Source: DASYLJ01 sp964432595 (GTDB lineage: Bacteria > Desulfobacterota > Binatia > DP-6). From it: a stretch of DNA of 41,609 nucleotides. The translations under genes were made by a program, and so were the position numbers. Under the pieces are notes generated by a model. The model ran no database searches. It was given only the letters and a program-made list of their open reading frames with translations, and was not told where the DNA came from. Below are positions 1-7,205 of the stretch, piece by piece (within the stretch, counting starts at the first letter, position 1; each line of letters starts with the position of its first letter). The DNA lies in assembly GCA_964432595.1 (NCBI GenBank), contig CAYSOF010000040.1:1-41609 (forward strand), read 5' to 3'.

Positions 1-128
1 AGGAGGTGAGTTAACCGCAGCTACTTGGTAGCACGCGGGAGGAGGGAGTGGGGCGCGGGGTGCCGTGCGAGGTCCACGCGCAGCCGACGGCACCCACGCC
101 CGCCGCCACCGCGGACGCGAGGGCGCGG

Positions 129-158
129 TTGCACCGTCCGCCGCCCATGCGTTACGAC
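129..158 (+). promoter_or_regulatory. Possible promoter of the acyl-CoA dehydrogenase gene
   Basis: A TTGCAC -35-like box (129-134) is followed after 18 bp by TACGAC (153-158), ten bases before the ATG at 169. No Shine-Dalgarno is visible before that ATG, so a leaderless or very short-leader transcript is plausible. The rest of 1-168 shows no gene. Confidence 0.3.
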
Positions 159-168
159 CGACAAACGG

Positions 169-1350
169 ATGTTTGGGCTCGACTACACCGCCGAAGAAGA
201 GGCATTTCGCGCGGAGCTGCGCACGTGGCTCGACGCGCATCTCCCGGCGAGCGGTCCGCCCGACGACGAGGACGCGCGGCGCGACTACCAGCGCGCGTGG
301 CAGCGCGAGCTCGCAGCGGGCGGCTGGGTCGGCATCCAGTGGCCGCGCGAGCACGGCGGCCGCGGCGCGACGCTCAAGCAGCAGATCATCTTCACCGAGG
401 AGATGGCGCGCGCCCGCGCGCCCGAGATCCTCGACGCCGTCGCCGTCAACATCGTCGGCTCCACGCTGATCCACGCCGGCACGCCCGCGCAGCAGCAGCG
501 CTGGCTGCCGCGCATCCTGCCCGCCGACGAGGTGTGGTGCCTCGGCTTCTCCGAGCCGAATGCGGGCTCGGACCTCGCGTCGCTGCGCTGCCGCGGCGTG
601 CGCGACGGCGATCACTGGGTCGTCAGCGGGCAGAAGGTCTGGTCGAGCAAGGCGCACTTCGCCGACTGGCTGCTGCTCCTCGTCCGCACCGACAACGACG
701 TGCCGCGCCACAAGGGCATCACGTGCATGGTCGTCGACATGCACGCGCCGGGCGTCACCTGGCGTCCGCTCGTTCAGATCAGCGGCCGGCGCGAGTTCAA
801 CGAGGTCTTTCTCGAGGAGGTGCGGGTTCCCGTCGAGAACACGATCGGCGCGGTGAACGCCGGCTGGCCGCTCATCCGTACCGCGCTGGCGCACGAGCGC
901 GGCACGCTCTGGGCGTTCGACTTCAAGATCCGCCTGCAGAACGGCGCGCTCGCCCTGGCCGACCTCTATCGCCGGGCGCAAACGGGCGGCGCGGGACGCG
1001 GCGGCGACGTCGCGACGCTGCGCGAGCAGGTGGCGCAGGCGTGGATCGAGTCCGAGGTGTTCGCGGCGCACACGCTGCGCATCCTCCCGAAGCTCGCCGG
1101 ATCGGAGGCCGGCACCGAGGCCGCGTTGCAGAAGCTCTTCGGCAGCGAGGTGCAGCAGCGCGCGTGCGAGGTCGGCATGCAGCTGGCCGGCGCCTACGCG
1201 CAGCTCGGCATCGGTGAGGAGGAGGCGATCGACCGCGGCGAGTGGATCGAGCGCTACCTCTACTCGCGCTCGGTGACGATCTCGTCGGGCACGTCGGAGG
1301 TGCTGCGCAACCTCCTCGCCCAGCAGGCGCTGGGCCTACCGCGCGGATAG
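169..1350 (+). CDS. Acyl-CoA dehydrogenase family flavoprotein
   Basis: A 393-residue acyl-CoA dehydrogenase, expected to oxidise an acyl-CoA at the alpha-beta bond with FAD and pass electrons to ETF. The N-terminal helical domain runs to about residue 120. The family signature GFSEPNAGSDLASL follows at about 126-139, then the beta domain and a C-terminal helical domain ending in SSGTSEVLRN. In MCAD-type enzymes the catalytic Glu sits in YEGT; here that position is Ser (SSGT). A Glu in ALAHERG lies on helix G, where isovaleryl-CoA and long-chain dehydrogenases keep their base, so that Glu may be catalytic (inference). The frame is open upstream to 25, but the family homology starts at ATG 169 (MFGLDYTAEEE). 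The 3' end overlaps the convergent NRDE gene by 15 bp. The substrate cannot be told. Confidence 0.9.
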   Translation: MFGLDYTAEEEAFRAELRTWLDAHLPASGPPDDEDARRDYQRAWQRELAAGGWVGIQWPREHGGRGATLKQQIIFTEEMARARAPEILDAVAVNIVGSTLIHAGTPAQQQRWLPRILPADEVWCLGFSEPNAGSDLASLRCRGVRDGDHWVVSGQKVWSSKAHFADWLLLLVRTDNDVPRHKGITCMVVDMHAPGVTWRPLVQISGRREFNEVFLEEVRVPVENTIGAVNAGWPLIRTALAHERGTLWAFDFKIRLQNGALALADLYRRAQTGGAGRGGDVATLREQVAQAWIESEVFAAHTLRILPKLAGSEAGTEAALQKLFGSEVQQRACEVGMQLAGAYAQLGIGEEEAIDRGEWIERYLYSRSVTISSGTSEVLRNLLAQQALGLPRG

Positions 1351-2010
1351 CACGGCCCGCGCGGCGTCCGTGAGGTCGCGCGTCGGCGCGACGCACGGCT
1401 GTCCGGCGCGGTGCCAGTAGCGCGTCACGCCGAGCCGCTCGTCGAGCGCGACGACGGTCGACGACACCGTCCCGTACGTCTCGCCGTGGTGGCAGAGGCC
1501 GTCGGGCCCGTGATCGGCGAGCAGGTCGAAGCCGGGCTCGCGTGCATCGAGGATGCGGCGCGCGCGCTCCGCACGCGGACAGGCGCCCACGCCGAACGGC
1601 TCGTTCACGACGACGTGCTCCCCCGGACCCAACGCGACGGGCCCGACGGTTCGCCCTGCTCCGAGATGAGTGAGCACGCGCGCTCCGCGCACGTCGACGA
1701 CGAGCAGGTTGAAGGCGTTGTACTCGCCGAAGTCCGACGGCAGCCGGCCGGCGAGCGCGTCGAGGGGCAGGGTGCCGCGCGTCCGCGCGTTCGCCACGCG
1801 CGGCGCCGCCGAGATGTTGGTGATGGCCGCGAGACCCGCGCGGCTCACCGCCATCCACGTCCCGCCCGCCTCGCGATCACGTCCCGCGAAGACGCCCGGC
1901 GCGATCGCGAGCGGATCGTCGGACGGTCGCGCGCGGAACTCGTCGCGATTCGCGCCGACCACGACCGGCGCGGCGGTCCCCGGCGCCAGCCGAAGCAGGA
2001 TCGTACACAT
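1336..2010 (-). CDS. NRDE family protein (TANGO2-like)
   Basis: A 224-residue protein beginning MCTILL with the diagnostic NRDE tetrad in VGANRDEF near residue 21, then GGTWMAVSRAGLAAITN, typical of the NRDE/TANGO2 family (PF05742). The N-terminal Cys2 and fold suggest an Ntn-hydrolase relationship. Eukaryotic TANGO2 has been linked to haem and lipid metabolism, but the bacterial role is not settled. It is complete and of normal length. It lies 3 bp downstream of the LLM oxidoreductase on the same strand, so the two are probably cotranscribed. Confidence 0.85.
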   Translation of the reverse strand: MCTILLRLAPGTAAPVVVGANRDEFRARPSDDPLAIAPGVFAGRDREAGGTWMAVSRAGLAAITNISAAPRVANARTRGTLPLDALAGRLPSDFGEYNAFNLLVVDVRGARVLTHLGAGRTVGPVALGPGEHVVVNEPFGVGACPRAERARRILDAREPGFDLLADHGPDGLCHHGETYGTVSSTVVALDERLGVTRYWHRAGQPCVAPTRDLTDAARAVLSAR

Positions 2011-2013
2011 GGC

Positions 2014-2958
2014 TCACGCCGCGCGGGCGTCGGCGTGGACGACGGGCAGCACGTCTCCGATCAGTCGCTCGGTCTGGTCGAAGACGTCGGCATCGCCGAC
2101 CGCCATCGGCCGCAGCACGAACTTCGACGCCCCCGCGTCGACGAACTCGTGGATGCGCCGCACGATGTCGGGCGCGCTGCCGGCGACGACGTAGCGGCCG
2201 GGATCGGAGCCCTGGCCCAGCGCGGCCAGGATCGACGCCGTCTTCTGGACGACGGGCTCGTCGGGCGAGCCGAAACGGTACGAGAACGACGCGCCGTAGT
2301 GGTCGGGGTCGATCGGGCGTCCGGCCGCGGCGGACGCGTCGCGAATGGCGGCGATCACCGGTGCGACCTGCTCGGGCGACTGGATGCCGCCCAGCCAGCC
2401 GGTGCCGACGCGTGCGGTGCGCCGGATCGCCGGCTTGCTGCTGCCGCCGATCCAGAGCGGCAGCGGCTGCTGCACGGGCAGCGGGCCGATGCGCGCGTCG
2501 GTGTACTGGTAGTGCGTGCCCGCGTGGGTGACGCGCTCGCCGGTCCAGAGGCGCGCCATGATGTCGAGCGCCTCGTCGGCGCGGGCGCCGCTCGCCGCCG
2601 ACGATCGCCCCGTCGCCTTCCACTCCGGCGCGATCGCCGGGCCCACGCCGAACGCCGGCAGCAGGCGCCCGTTGCTCAGGAAGTCGATCGTCGCGCACTC
2701 CTTCGCGAGCACCAGCGGATCGCGGAACGTCACGACGGCGACGTTCATCCCGAACTTGAGCCGCCGCGTGGCGCCGGCCAGCGCGGCCATCGTGCTCATC
2801 GTTTCGAGCTGCGGGGACGACGAGACGAGGCGATCGCTCTGCCAGAGCGAGTCGACCGTGCTGTCCTCGCAGCGCTCGACCCAGCGCCAGAACGTGCGCG
2901 CGTCCGAGAACGGAAAGTTGGCGAGACCGAGGCCGACGCGGACCTTCATGCCGGCCAC
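2014..2958 (-). CDS. LLM class flavin-dependent (F420-type) oxidoreductase
   Basis: A 314-residue bacterial luciferase-like TIM-barrel oxidoreductase, probably using FMN or F420. It shows the usual order: the N-terminal strand VRVGLGLANFPFS, the core WQSDRLVSSSPQLETMSTMAAL, the strand LKFGMNVAVVTFRDPLVLAKE, then FLSNGRLLPAFGVG and LPLWIGGSSKPAIRR. I chose GTG at 2958 because GGGGAG lies 5 nt in front; ATG at 2949 is the alternative and would remove three residues. It is the first gene of a minus-strand pair with the NRDE gene. Members of this family oxidise or reduce diverse substrates, so the substrate is unknown. Confidence 0.88.
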   Translation of the reverse strand: MAGMKVRVGLGLANFPFSDARTFWRWVERCEDSTVDSLWQSDRLVSSSPQLETMSTMAALAGATRRLKFGMNVAVVTFRDPLVLAKECATIDFLSNGRLLPAFGVGPAIAPEWKATGRSSAASGARADEALDIMARLWTGERVTHAGTHYQYTDARIGPLPVQQPLPLWIGGSSKPAIRRTARVGTGWLGGIQSPEQVAPVIAAIRDASAAAGRPIDPDHYGASFSYRFGSPDEPVVQKTASILAALGQGSDPGRYVVAGSAPDIVRRIHEFVDAGASKFVLRPMAVGDADVFDQTERLIGDVLPVVHADARAA

Positions 2959-2989
2959 GGATACTCCCCGCGGCCGGACAGGTCCACGG

Positions 2990-3385
2990 TCAGGACGGCT
3001 CGAGCGCGCGACGGTCGGGGGGCATCTCGCGCAGGGCGGGGCACGACGCGCACGCCCGGGCGTTGCGCAGCTGACCCTGCAACACCTCGGCGCACGCCCC
3101 GGTCAGCTTGCCCTCGGCGACGGCGATCTGCGTTCCCTGCGTGGCCCGCCGCAGCCACTTGAGCACCACCCGCGCGGGCTTCGACGCCGCGGTCTCCTCG
3201 CCATCGGTGTCGCGCTGGATGGTCTCACGCACCTGACGTACCCGACGGCGTACGTCGCGGGGGATCACCTGGCCGGCGCACGGCTCGGGCGGGAAGGCCT
3301 CGACCGCCGGAAGACAATCGCTGAGCCGACATTCGGGGACCGGAGCCGCTGCGAGCGCCGTCATCATCACCATCATCGTCCACAT
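2990..3385 (-). CDS. Small secreted Cys-containing protein, unknown function
   Basis: A 131-residue protein with a short N-terminal hydrophobic stretch (MWTMMVMMTALAAAP) that looks like a signal peptide. Cysteines follow at about 19, 24, 36, 97, 111 and 114, the last two as CASC. The middle is Arg/Lys-rich and probably helical. A strong Shine-Dalgarno (GAGGAGG, 4 nt spacing) precedes the ATG at 3385, which supports it as a real gene. The paired cysteines suggest disulphides in the periplasm. I recognise no family. It lies 31 bp upstream of the LLM gene on the same strand and could share its transcript. Confidence 0.6.
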   Translation of the reverse strand: MWTMMVMMTALAAAPVPECRLSDCLPAVEAFPPEPCAGQVIPRDVRRRVRQVRETIQRDTDGEETAASKPARVVLKWLRRATQGTQIAVAEGKLTGACAEVLQGQLRNARACASCPALREMPPDRRALEPS

Positions 3386-3486
3386 CGAGCCTCCTCTACT
3401 GCGCCGCTGGTCACTGGGCTAGCCTCCTTTCTTCGCTCGGCGTGCGGGCACGGATGTTGCGACCTTCCGGTGACGTGTCACACCCC

Positions 3487-3825
3487 ATGCCGGCCGGCCA
3501 TCGTCGCTCCAGCGCCAACGCGCTTCCCGACACTCTGTTGCCGGTCCAGATCGGCAGCGGGCCCGAGGGCGGCGCCCCCACGCAGCCCGAGCGGCTGCTG
3601 ATGCTGGCCGTGCTCGAGGAGGCCGTCGAGACCTACTGCAAGCACGTCCGGCCGCGAAATCGCCGCGGGGCGCGTCTCTTCCAGGAAGCCGAGACGTGGT
3701 GCTCGTCGGACGACGTGCAGTGGCCGTACTCGTTCGTCAACATCTGCCACGTGCTCGGGATCGACGTGTCGTATCTCCGCTCGGGCCTCGACCGGTGGCG
3801 TGATCGCGCGCTGCGCCGGGCGTAG
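3487..3825 (+). CDS. Small conserved hypothetical protein
   Basis: A 112-residue soluble protein from ATG 3487; in-frame GTG 3442 and ATG 3454 would add 15 or 11 residues. The C-terminal half reads ARLFQEAETWCSSDDVQWPY followed by SFVNICHVLGIDVSYLRSGL. From memory, this W-S-DD-W-P-[FY]-SF-N-[IV]-C-LG-D-YLR pattern recurs in short uncharacterised proteins of deltaproteobacteria. The segment ICHVLGIDVSYLRSGLDRW resembles a small helix-turn-helix, so DNA binding is possible but unproven. Its 3' end overlaps the assigned start of the MFS gene by 26 bp. A short GTGAC/GTCAC dyad lies just before the ATG. Confidence 0.6.
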   Translation: MPAGHRRSSANALPDTLLPVQIGSGPEGGAPTQPERLLMLAVLEEAVETYCKHVRPRNRRGARLFQEAETWCSSDDVQWPYSFVNICHVLGIDVSYLRSGLDRWRDRALRRA

Positions 3826-5215
3826 ATTCTACAATCGGCCGTCTGCGTCGTCGTCCCGCTGGCAACCCTTACAGACGGCGTTCAGTATTGGCCGCCTGGT
3901 CACCGACGCCACGACGACCCGCCCGCCGAAGACGCCCACGCGGGCGCTGGTCTCGTGGGCGCTGTACGACTGGGCCAACAGCGGATTCAGCACGGTCGTC
4001 GAGACGTTCGTCTTCGCGGCGTACTTCACGCGCCAGGTGGCTCCCGACGAGACGACGGGCAGCGTCCTCTGGGGCAACACGGTAAGTGCCGCGTCGCTCG
4101 TCGTCGCGCTGGCCGGGCCGATGGTCGGCGCCCTCGCCGACCAGGGCGGACGGCGCAAGGTCGGCATCGCCGTATTCTCGTCGTCATGCATCGTCGCGAC
4201 GGCATTGTTGTGGACGGTGCGGCCCGACGCGGCGTCGGTGTGGCCCGCGATGCTGCTGGTCGGCATCGCGCTCATCGGGACGGAGCTCGCGGGCGTGCTC
4301 TACAACGCGATGCTGCCCGACCTCGTGCCGCCGGAGCGGCTCGGACGATGGTCGGGGTGGGGCTGGAGCGCCGGCTACGCGGGCGGCCTCGTGTGCCTCG
4401 TCGTCGCGCTGCTCGCGTTCATCCGCGGCGAGGGCGCGTGGCTGCGCCTCGATCCGGCGACGGCGGAGCCGGTGCGTGCGACATTCGTCTTCGTCGCAGC
4501 GTGGTACGCGCTGTTCGCGTTGCCGCTCTTCCTCTTCGTGCCCGACGCCCCGGCGCGCGATCATTCCGCCGTCGCGGCCGTGCGCGCCGCGATGCGGCAG
4601 CTCGTCGCCACGATGCGTGAGGTGCGCCGGTATCGCGACATCGTGCGGTTCCTCGTCGCGCGCATGCTGTACATCGACGGGCTCGGCACCGTGTTCGTGT
4701 TCGGCGGCGTCTACGCCGCGGGCACGTTCGACATGACGGAGCAGCAGGTCCTGCTCTTCGGCATCGCGCTCAACCTGTCCGCCGGCCTCGGCGCCGCGAC
4801 GTTCGCGTGGATCGACGACCGCATCGGCCCGGAGCGGACGATCGTCTGCTCGCTGGTCGGGCTGATCGGCGCGGCGACGGCGATGCTGCTCGTGCGATCG
4901 CAGCCGGCCTTCTGGGCGTTCGGCATGCTGCTCGGCGTCTTCGTCGGCCCGGTGCAGGCGTCGGGCCGCTCGTATCTGGCGCGCGTGGCGCCGCCGGCGC
5001 TGCGCACGCAGATGTTCGGACTCTATGCGCTCTCGGGGAAGGCGACGGCGTTCGTCGGACCGCTCGTCGTCGGGTGGATCACGTGGGCGACCGCGAGCCA
5101 GCGAGTCGGCATGGGGAGCGTCCTCGTGTTCTTCACGGCGGGGCTCGTGCTGATGCTCGGTCTGCCGGGCGTCCGCAGCAGTTTCTACAATCGCGGCGGG
5201 TCCGGCGGCCGGTGA
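3800..5215 (+). CDS. MFS transporter, UMF1/Atg22-like family
   Basis: A 471-residue (as called) inner-membrane transporter. The motif VSWALYDWANSGFSTVVETF is characteristic of the Atg22/UMF1-type major facilitator group. About twelve hydrophobic segments follow, with a cytoplasmic loop near residues 255-285 and an MFS loop motif ADQGGRRKVG near 110. The only in-frame ATG/GTG/TTG codon before the conserved core is GTG 3800, inside the previous gene. That would give an unusual leader of roughly 45 residues, so the true start could be a rarer codon such as CTG 3896 or ATT 3887. Substrate unknown; fungal Atg22 exports amino acids from the vacuole. Confidence 0.85.
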   Translation: MIARCAGRRFYNRPSASSSRWQPLQTAFSIGRLVTDATTTRPPKTPTRALVSWALYDWANSGFSTVVETFVFAAYFTRQVAPDETTGSVLWGNTVSAASLVVALAGPMVGALADQGGRRKVGIAVFSSSCIVATALLWTVRPDAASVWPAMLLVGIALIGTELAGVLYNAMLPDLVPPERLGRWSGWGWSAGYAGGLVCLVVALLAFIRGEGAWLRLDPATAEPVRATFVFVAAWYALFALPLFLFVPDAPARDHSAVAAVRAAMRQLVATMREVRRYRDIVRFLVARMLYIDGLGTVFVFGGVYAAGTFDMTEQQVLLFGIALNLSAGLGAATFAWIDDRIGPERTIVCSLVGLIGAATAMLLVRSQPAFWAFGMLLGVFVGPVQASGRSYLARVAPPALRTQMFGLYALSGKATAFVGPLVVGWITWATASQRVGMGSVLVFFTAGLVLMLGLPGVRSSFYNRGGSGGR

Positions 5216-5270
5216 ACGACGAAACGACACGCGCGCGGTTGTGGTACGCGGGTTGCTCACGACCCCCCGC

Positions 5271-5690
5271 ATGACGTCCGACACGCTCCAGGAATTCACC
5301 GACATGTTGCGCCACCAGCGCGCGTCCAAGATGCAGGGCATCGCCGGCGCCGCCGAGGACATGAACGAGCTCGCGGAGGAACGCGAGATCGAGCTCGAAG
5401 AGGCCGCACAGGAAGATCGCATGATGGGCATGCTCTCCCGGCTCGACTACCGCGGCCGGCGTGCGATCGAGGACATCGATGCAGCGCTCGAGCGCATCGC
5501 CGACGACACGTTCGGCGTGTGCGTCGACTGCGAGGAAGAGATTCCGATCGAGCGGCTGCGCGTCATCCCGACCGCCGTCCGGTGCGTCGAGTGCGCGAGC
5601 GCGCTCGACCGTCAGGGCCGCGTCGTCGGCAGCGAGACGCCGGCGCAGCCGGCGCTCGGCGACGCGCCGGCCGATCCCTTCGACAGCTGA
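5271..5690 (+). CDS. DksA/TraR family C4 zinc-finger protein
   Basis: A 139-residue protein with a long Glu-rich helical N-terminal half (about residues 5-75, probably a coiled coil) followed by a four-cysteine zinc finger, CVDC-x17-CVEC, at about residues 84-106. This is the architecture of DksA/TraR-like proteins that insert a coiled coil into the RNA polymerase secondary channel. ATG 5271 starts the family-like region; GTG 5241 is an alternative. It follows the MFS gene by 55 bp. A DksA-like regulatory role is inference, since many short paralogues are uncharacterised. Confidence 0.85.
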   Translation: MTSDTLQEFTDMLRHQRASKMQGIAGAAEDMNELAEEREIELEEAAQEDRMMGMLSRLDYRGRRAIEDIDAALERIADDTFGVCVDCEEEIPIERLRVIPTAVRCVECASALDRQGRVVGSETPAQPALGDAPADPFDS

Positions 5691-5717
5691 CCGTCGCGTG
5701 CGCTAGGTAGGGCGGCC

Positions 5718-6425
5718 ATGCCGCCCCGCCGCCGCGCCGATCTGCTCGCCCGTCAGATCGCTCAGCCGCCCTTCGGTGATCGGTCCTTCGCGCCCGACGA
5801 TCCGCCCGTCCGTGCGGGTGTCACCGGCAGCGGCGACGACCTGCTCGTGCTCGCCTGGTCGGCGACCGAGCTGGCCGCGGAGATCGCGGCGGGCACGCGC
5901 GTCCTCGGCGCGCTCGGCATCGCTCCCGGCATGCGGGTGGCGAACACGCTGCCCGGCGCGCTGTCGACCCCGGGCGCGCTGCTCCTCGGCGACGTGAACG
6001 AGGCGATCGGCGCGCTCGACGTGCCGCTCGGCGTCGTCGAGAACGCGGCCGCCGCGCGGGCCGCGTGGGAGCTCGTCGACCGCGTCGAGTGCGGCGTGGT
6101 GGTGCTCGCGCCCGAGACGGCCGCGCCGTTCCTCGACGCCGCCGGATCGACCGCACGGCCCTGGTGGCAGGGCATCGTCTGGCTCGATCGCGGCGCGCGC
6201 GCGGCGCGGCCGGCGGTGCCGGTGGGATTCGCGGGCTGGCAGCGCGCGTGGCTCGCCCTCCCCGAGGCCACGAGCTTCGTCGGCGGGTCGAAGACCGACG
6301 ACGGGCGCTATCGTCTCGACGAGTCGCCGCGCGCGTCCGTCGAAGGCGGCGAGCTCGTCCTCGACGGGTACGCGACGGGCCTGCGCGGCTGTCGTCTCGA
6401 CGACGGCGTCCTGACGGTGGCCTGA
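5718..6425 (+). CDS. Truncated adenylate-forming (PaaK-like) protein, probably non-catalytic
   Basis: A 235-residue protein whose N-terminal half resembles part of phenylacetate-CoA ligases: PPFGDRSF, then VRAGVTGSGDDLLVLAWSAT, then GIAPGMRVANTLPGAL, and a later VVVLAPETAAPFLDA. The PPFGD motif matches the two larger PaaK-like proteins at 17836 and 19095. The segment that should be the P-loop reads GVTGSGDDL, without the Ser/Thr-Gly-Lys pattern, and the whole C-terminal lid domain is missing. It is therefore probably a degenerate or regulatory homologue. A -10-like TAGGTA (5704-5709) lies 8 nt before the ATG with no Shine-Dalgarno. It ends 1 bp from the convergent mtgA gene. Confidence 0.5.
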   Translation: MPPRRRADLLARQIAQPPFGDRSFAPDDPPVRAGVTGSGDDLLVLAWSATELAAEIAAGTRVLGALGIAPGMRVANTLPGALSTPGALLLGDVNEAIGALDVPLGVVENAAAARAAWELVDRVECGVVVLAPETAAPFLDAAGSTARPWWQGIVWLDRGARAARPAVPVGFAGWQRAWLALPEATSFVGGSKTDDGRYRLDESPRASVEGGELVLDGYATGLRGCRLDDGVLTVA

Positions 6426-6426
6426 G

Positions 6427-7161
6427 CTACTCGTCGAGCGGCGCAAGCGAGACGTCGCGCGCCCGACGCGCGATCACCCGCGCACGCGACGCGAGATAGG
6501 CGGTGGGCGCCGCCGGGTTCCAGCGCCGCGGATCGGGCAGCATGACGGCGAGCAGTGCCGACTGGCGGGCATCGAGCCGGCCGGCCGGCACGTGGAACCA
6601 GTGCTGCGCGGCCGCCTCGATGCCGTAGATGCCGCGGCCCCATTCCACGACGTTGACGTAGACCTCGAGGATGCGGCGCTTGCTCCAGAACACCTCCATC
6701 CACCAGGCGAACCACGCCTCGAGGCCCTTCCGGATCCAGGTCCGTCCCTGCCAGAGGAACACGTTGCGCGCGCACTGCATCGTGATCGTGCTGGCGCCGC
6801 GCCGGCGCTTGCCGGCGTTGCGCTCGTTGTAGCGGCGCGCGTCCTCGATCGCCTGGACGTCGATCCCGCCGTGCTCGAAGAAGCGTGCGTCCTCGGACGC
6901 GATCACCGAGCGGAGGAGGAACGGGCTCACCTCGCCGAGCCCCACCCACGACTTGTCGATGCCGACGCGGGGGCCGTCGAAAAGCCCGCCGATCATCCGC
7001 GTCAGCATCAGCGGCGTCACCGGCGGAGCGACGACCGCGTACACGATCACACCGAGCACGGAGGCCAGCGCGAACGCCGCCGCCAGCCGTGCGGCCCAGA
7101 TGAGCAGTCGCCGCAACACGAGTGTGCGCCGACTTGTGACGATCGGCGGCGCGGCGTGCAA
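6427..7161 (-). CDS. mtgA: Monofunctional peptidoglycan glycosyltransferase
   Basis: A 244-residue GT51 enzyme that polymerises lipid II into glycan strands at the outer face of the inner membrane. One N-terminal membrane helix lies at about residues 18-43. The two GT51 signatures are intact: VIASEDARFFEHGGID with catalytic Glu90, and GASTITMQCARNVFLWQGR. WNPAAPTAYLASRARVI near the C-terminus is also typical. There is no transpeptidase domain, which separates MtgA from class A PBPs. The called start is a TTG at 7161 without a convincing Shine-Dalgarno; an in-frame GTG about 14 codons later could be used. It is divergent from the binding-protein gene at 7206. Confidence 0.93.
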   Translation of the reverse strand: MHAAPPIVTSRRTLVLRRLLIWAARLAAAFALASVLGVIVYAVVAPPVTPLMLTRMIGGLFDGPRVGIDKSWVGLGEVSPFLLRSVIASEDARFFEHGGIDVQAIEDARRYNERNAGKRRRGASTITMQCARNVFLWQGRTWIRKGLEAWFAWWMEVFWSKRRILEVYVNVVEWGRGIYGIEAAAQHWFHVPAGRLDARQSALLAVMLPDPRRWNPAAPTAYLASRARVIARRARDVSLAPLDE

Positions 7162-7169
7162 GGCGACGC

Positions 7170-7198
7170 TTGTCAGCCGTCGACGGAGCGGTGTAGCT
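7170..7198 (+). promoter_or_regulatory. Possible promoter of the 7206-15092 acyl-CoA operon
   Basis: TTGTCA (7170-7175) and GTAGCT (7193-7198) are separated by 17 bp, and the -10-like box ends 7 nt before ATG 7206. There is no Shine-Dalgarno, which fits a leaderless transcript. The site lies in the 44-bp divergent gap shared with mtgA. Confidence 0.35.
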
Positions 7199-7205
7199 GC
7201 CGCGC

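Noticed and set aside
1..20. The first bases resemble the reverse complement of a 16S rRNA 3' end (AGGAGGTGA and CCGCAG)
   Set aside because: A minus-strand 16S gene would have to run rightwards from here, but the following sequence is an acyl-CoA dehydrogenase gene; the middle bases also do not match.
18..45. A tRNA D-arm-like stretch (AGCTACTTGGTAGCACG)
   Set aside because: No acceptor stem, anticodon arm or T-loop (GTTCGA) can be built around it; it is just a small hairpin GCTAC-TTG-GTAGC.
3470..3481. Dyad GTGAC-GT-GTCAC before the small conserved gene
   Set aside because: Arms are only 5 bp and no matching site was seen elsewhere, so an operator cannot be claimed.
3827..5193. 11-bp repeat TTCTACAATCG flanking the MFS gene (3827-3837 and 5183-5193)
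   Set aside because: The second copy is inside the coding sequence, there are no inverted ends or transposase, and both contain a TACAAT that may recur by chance.
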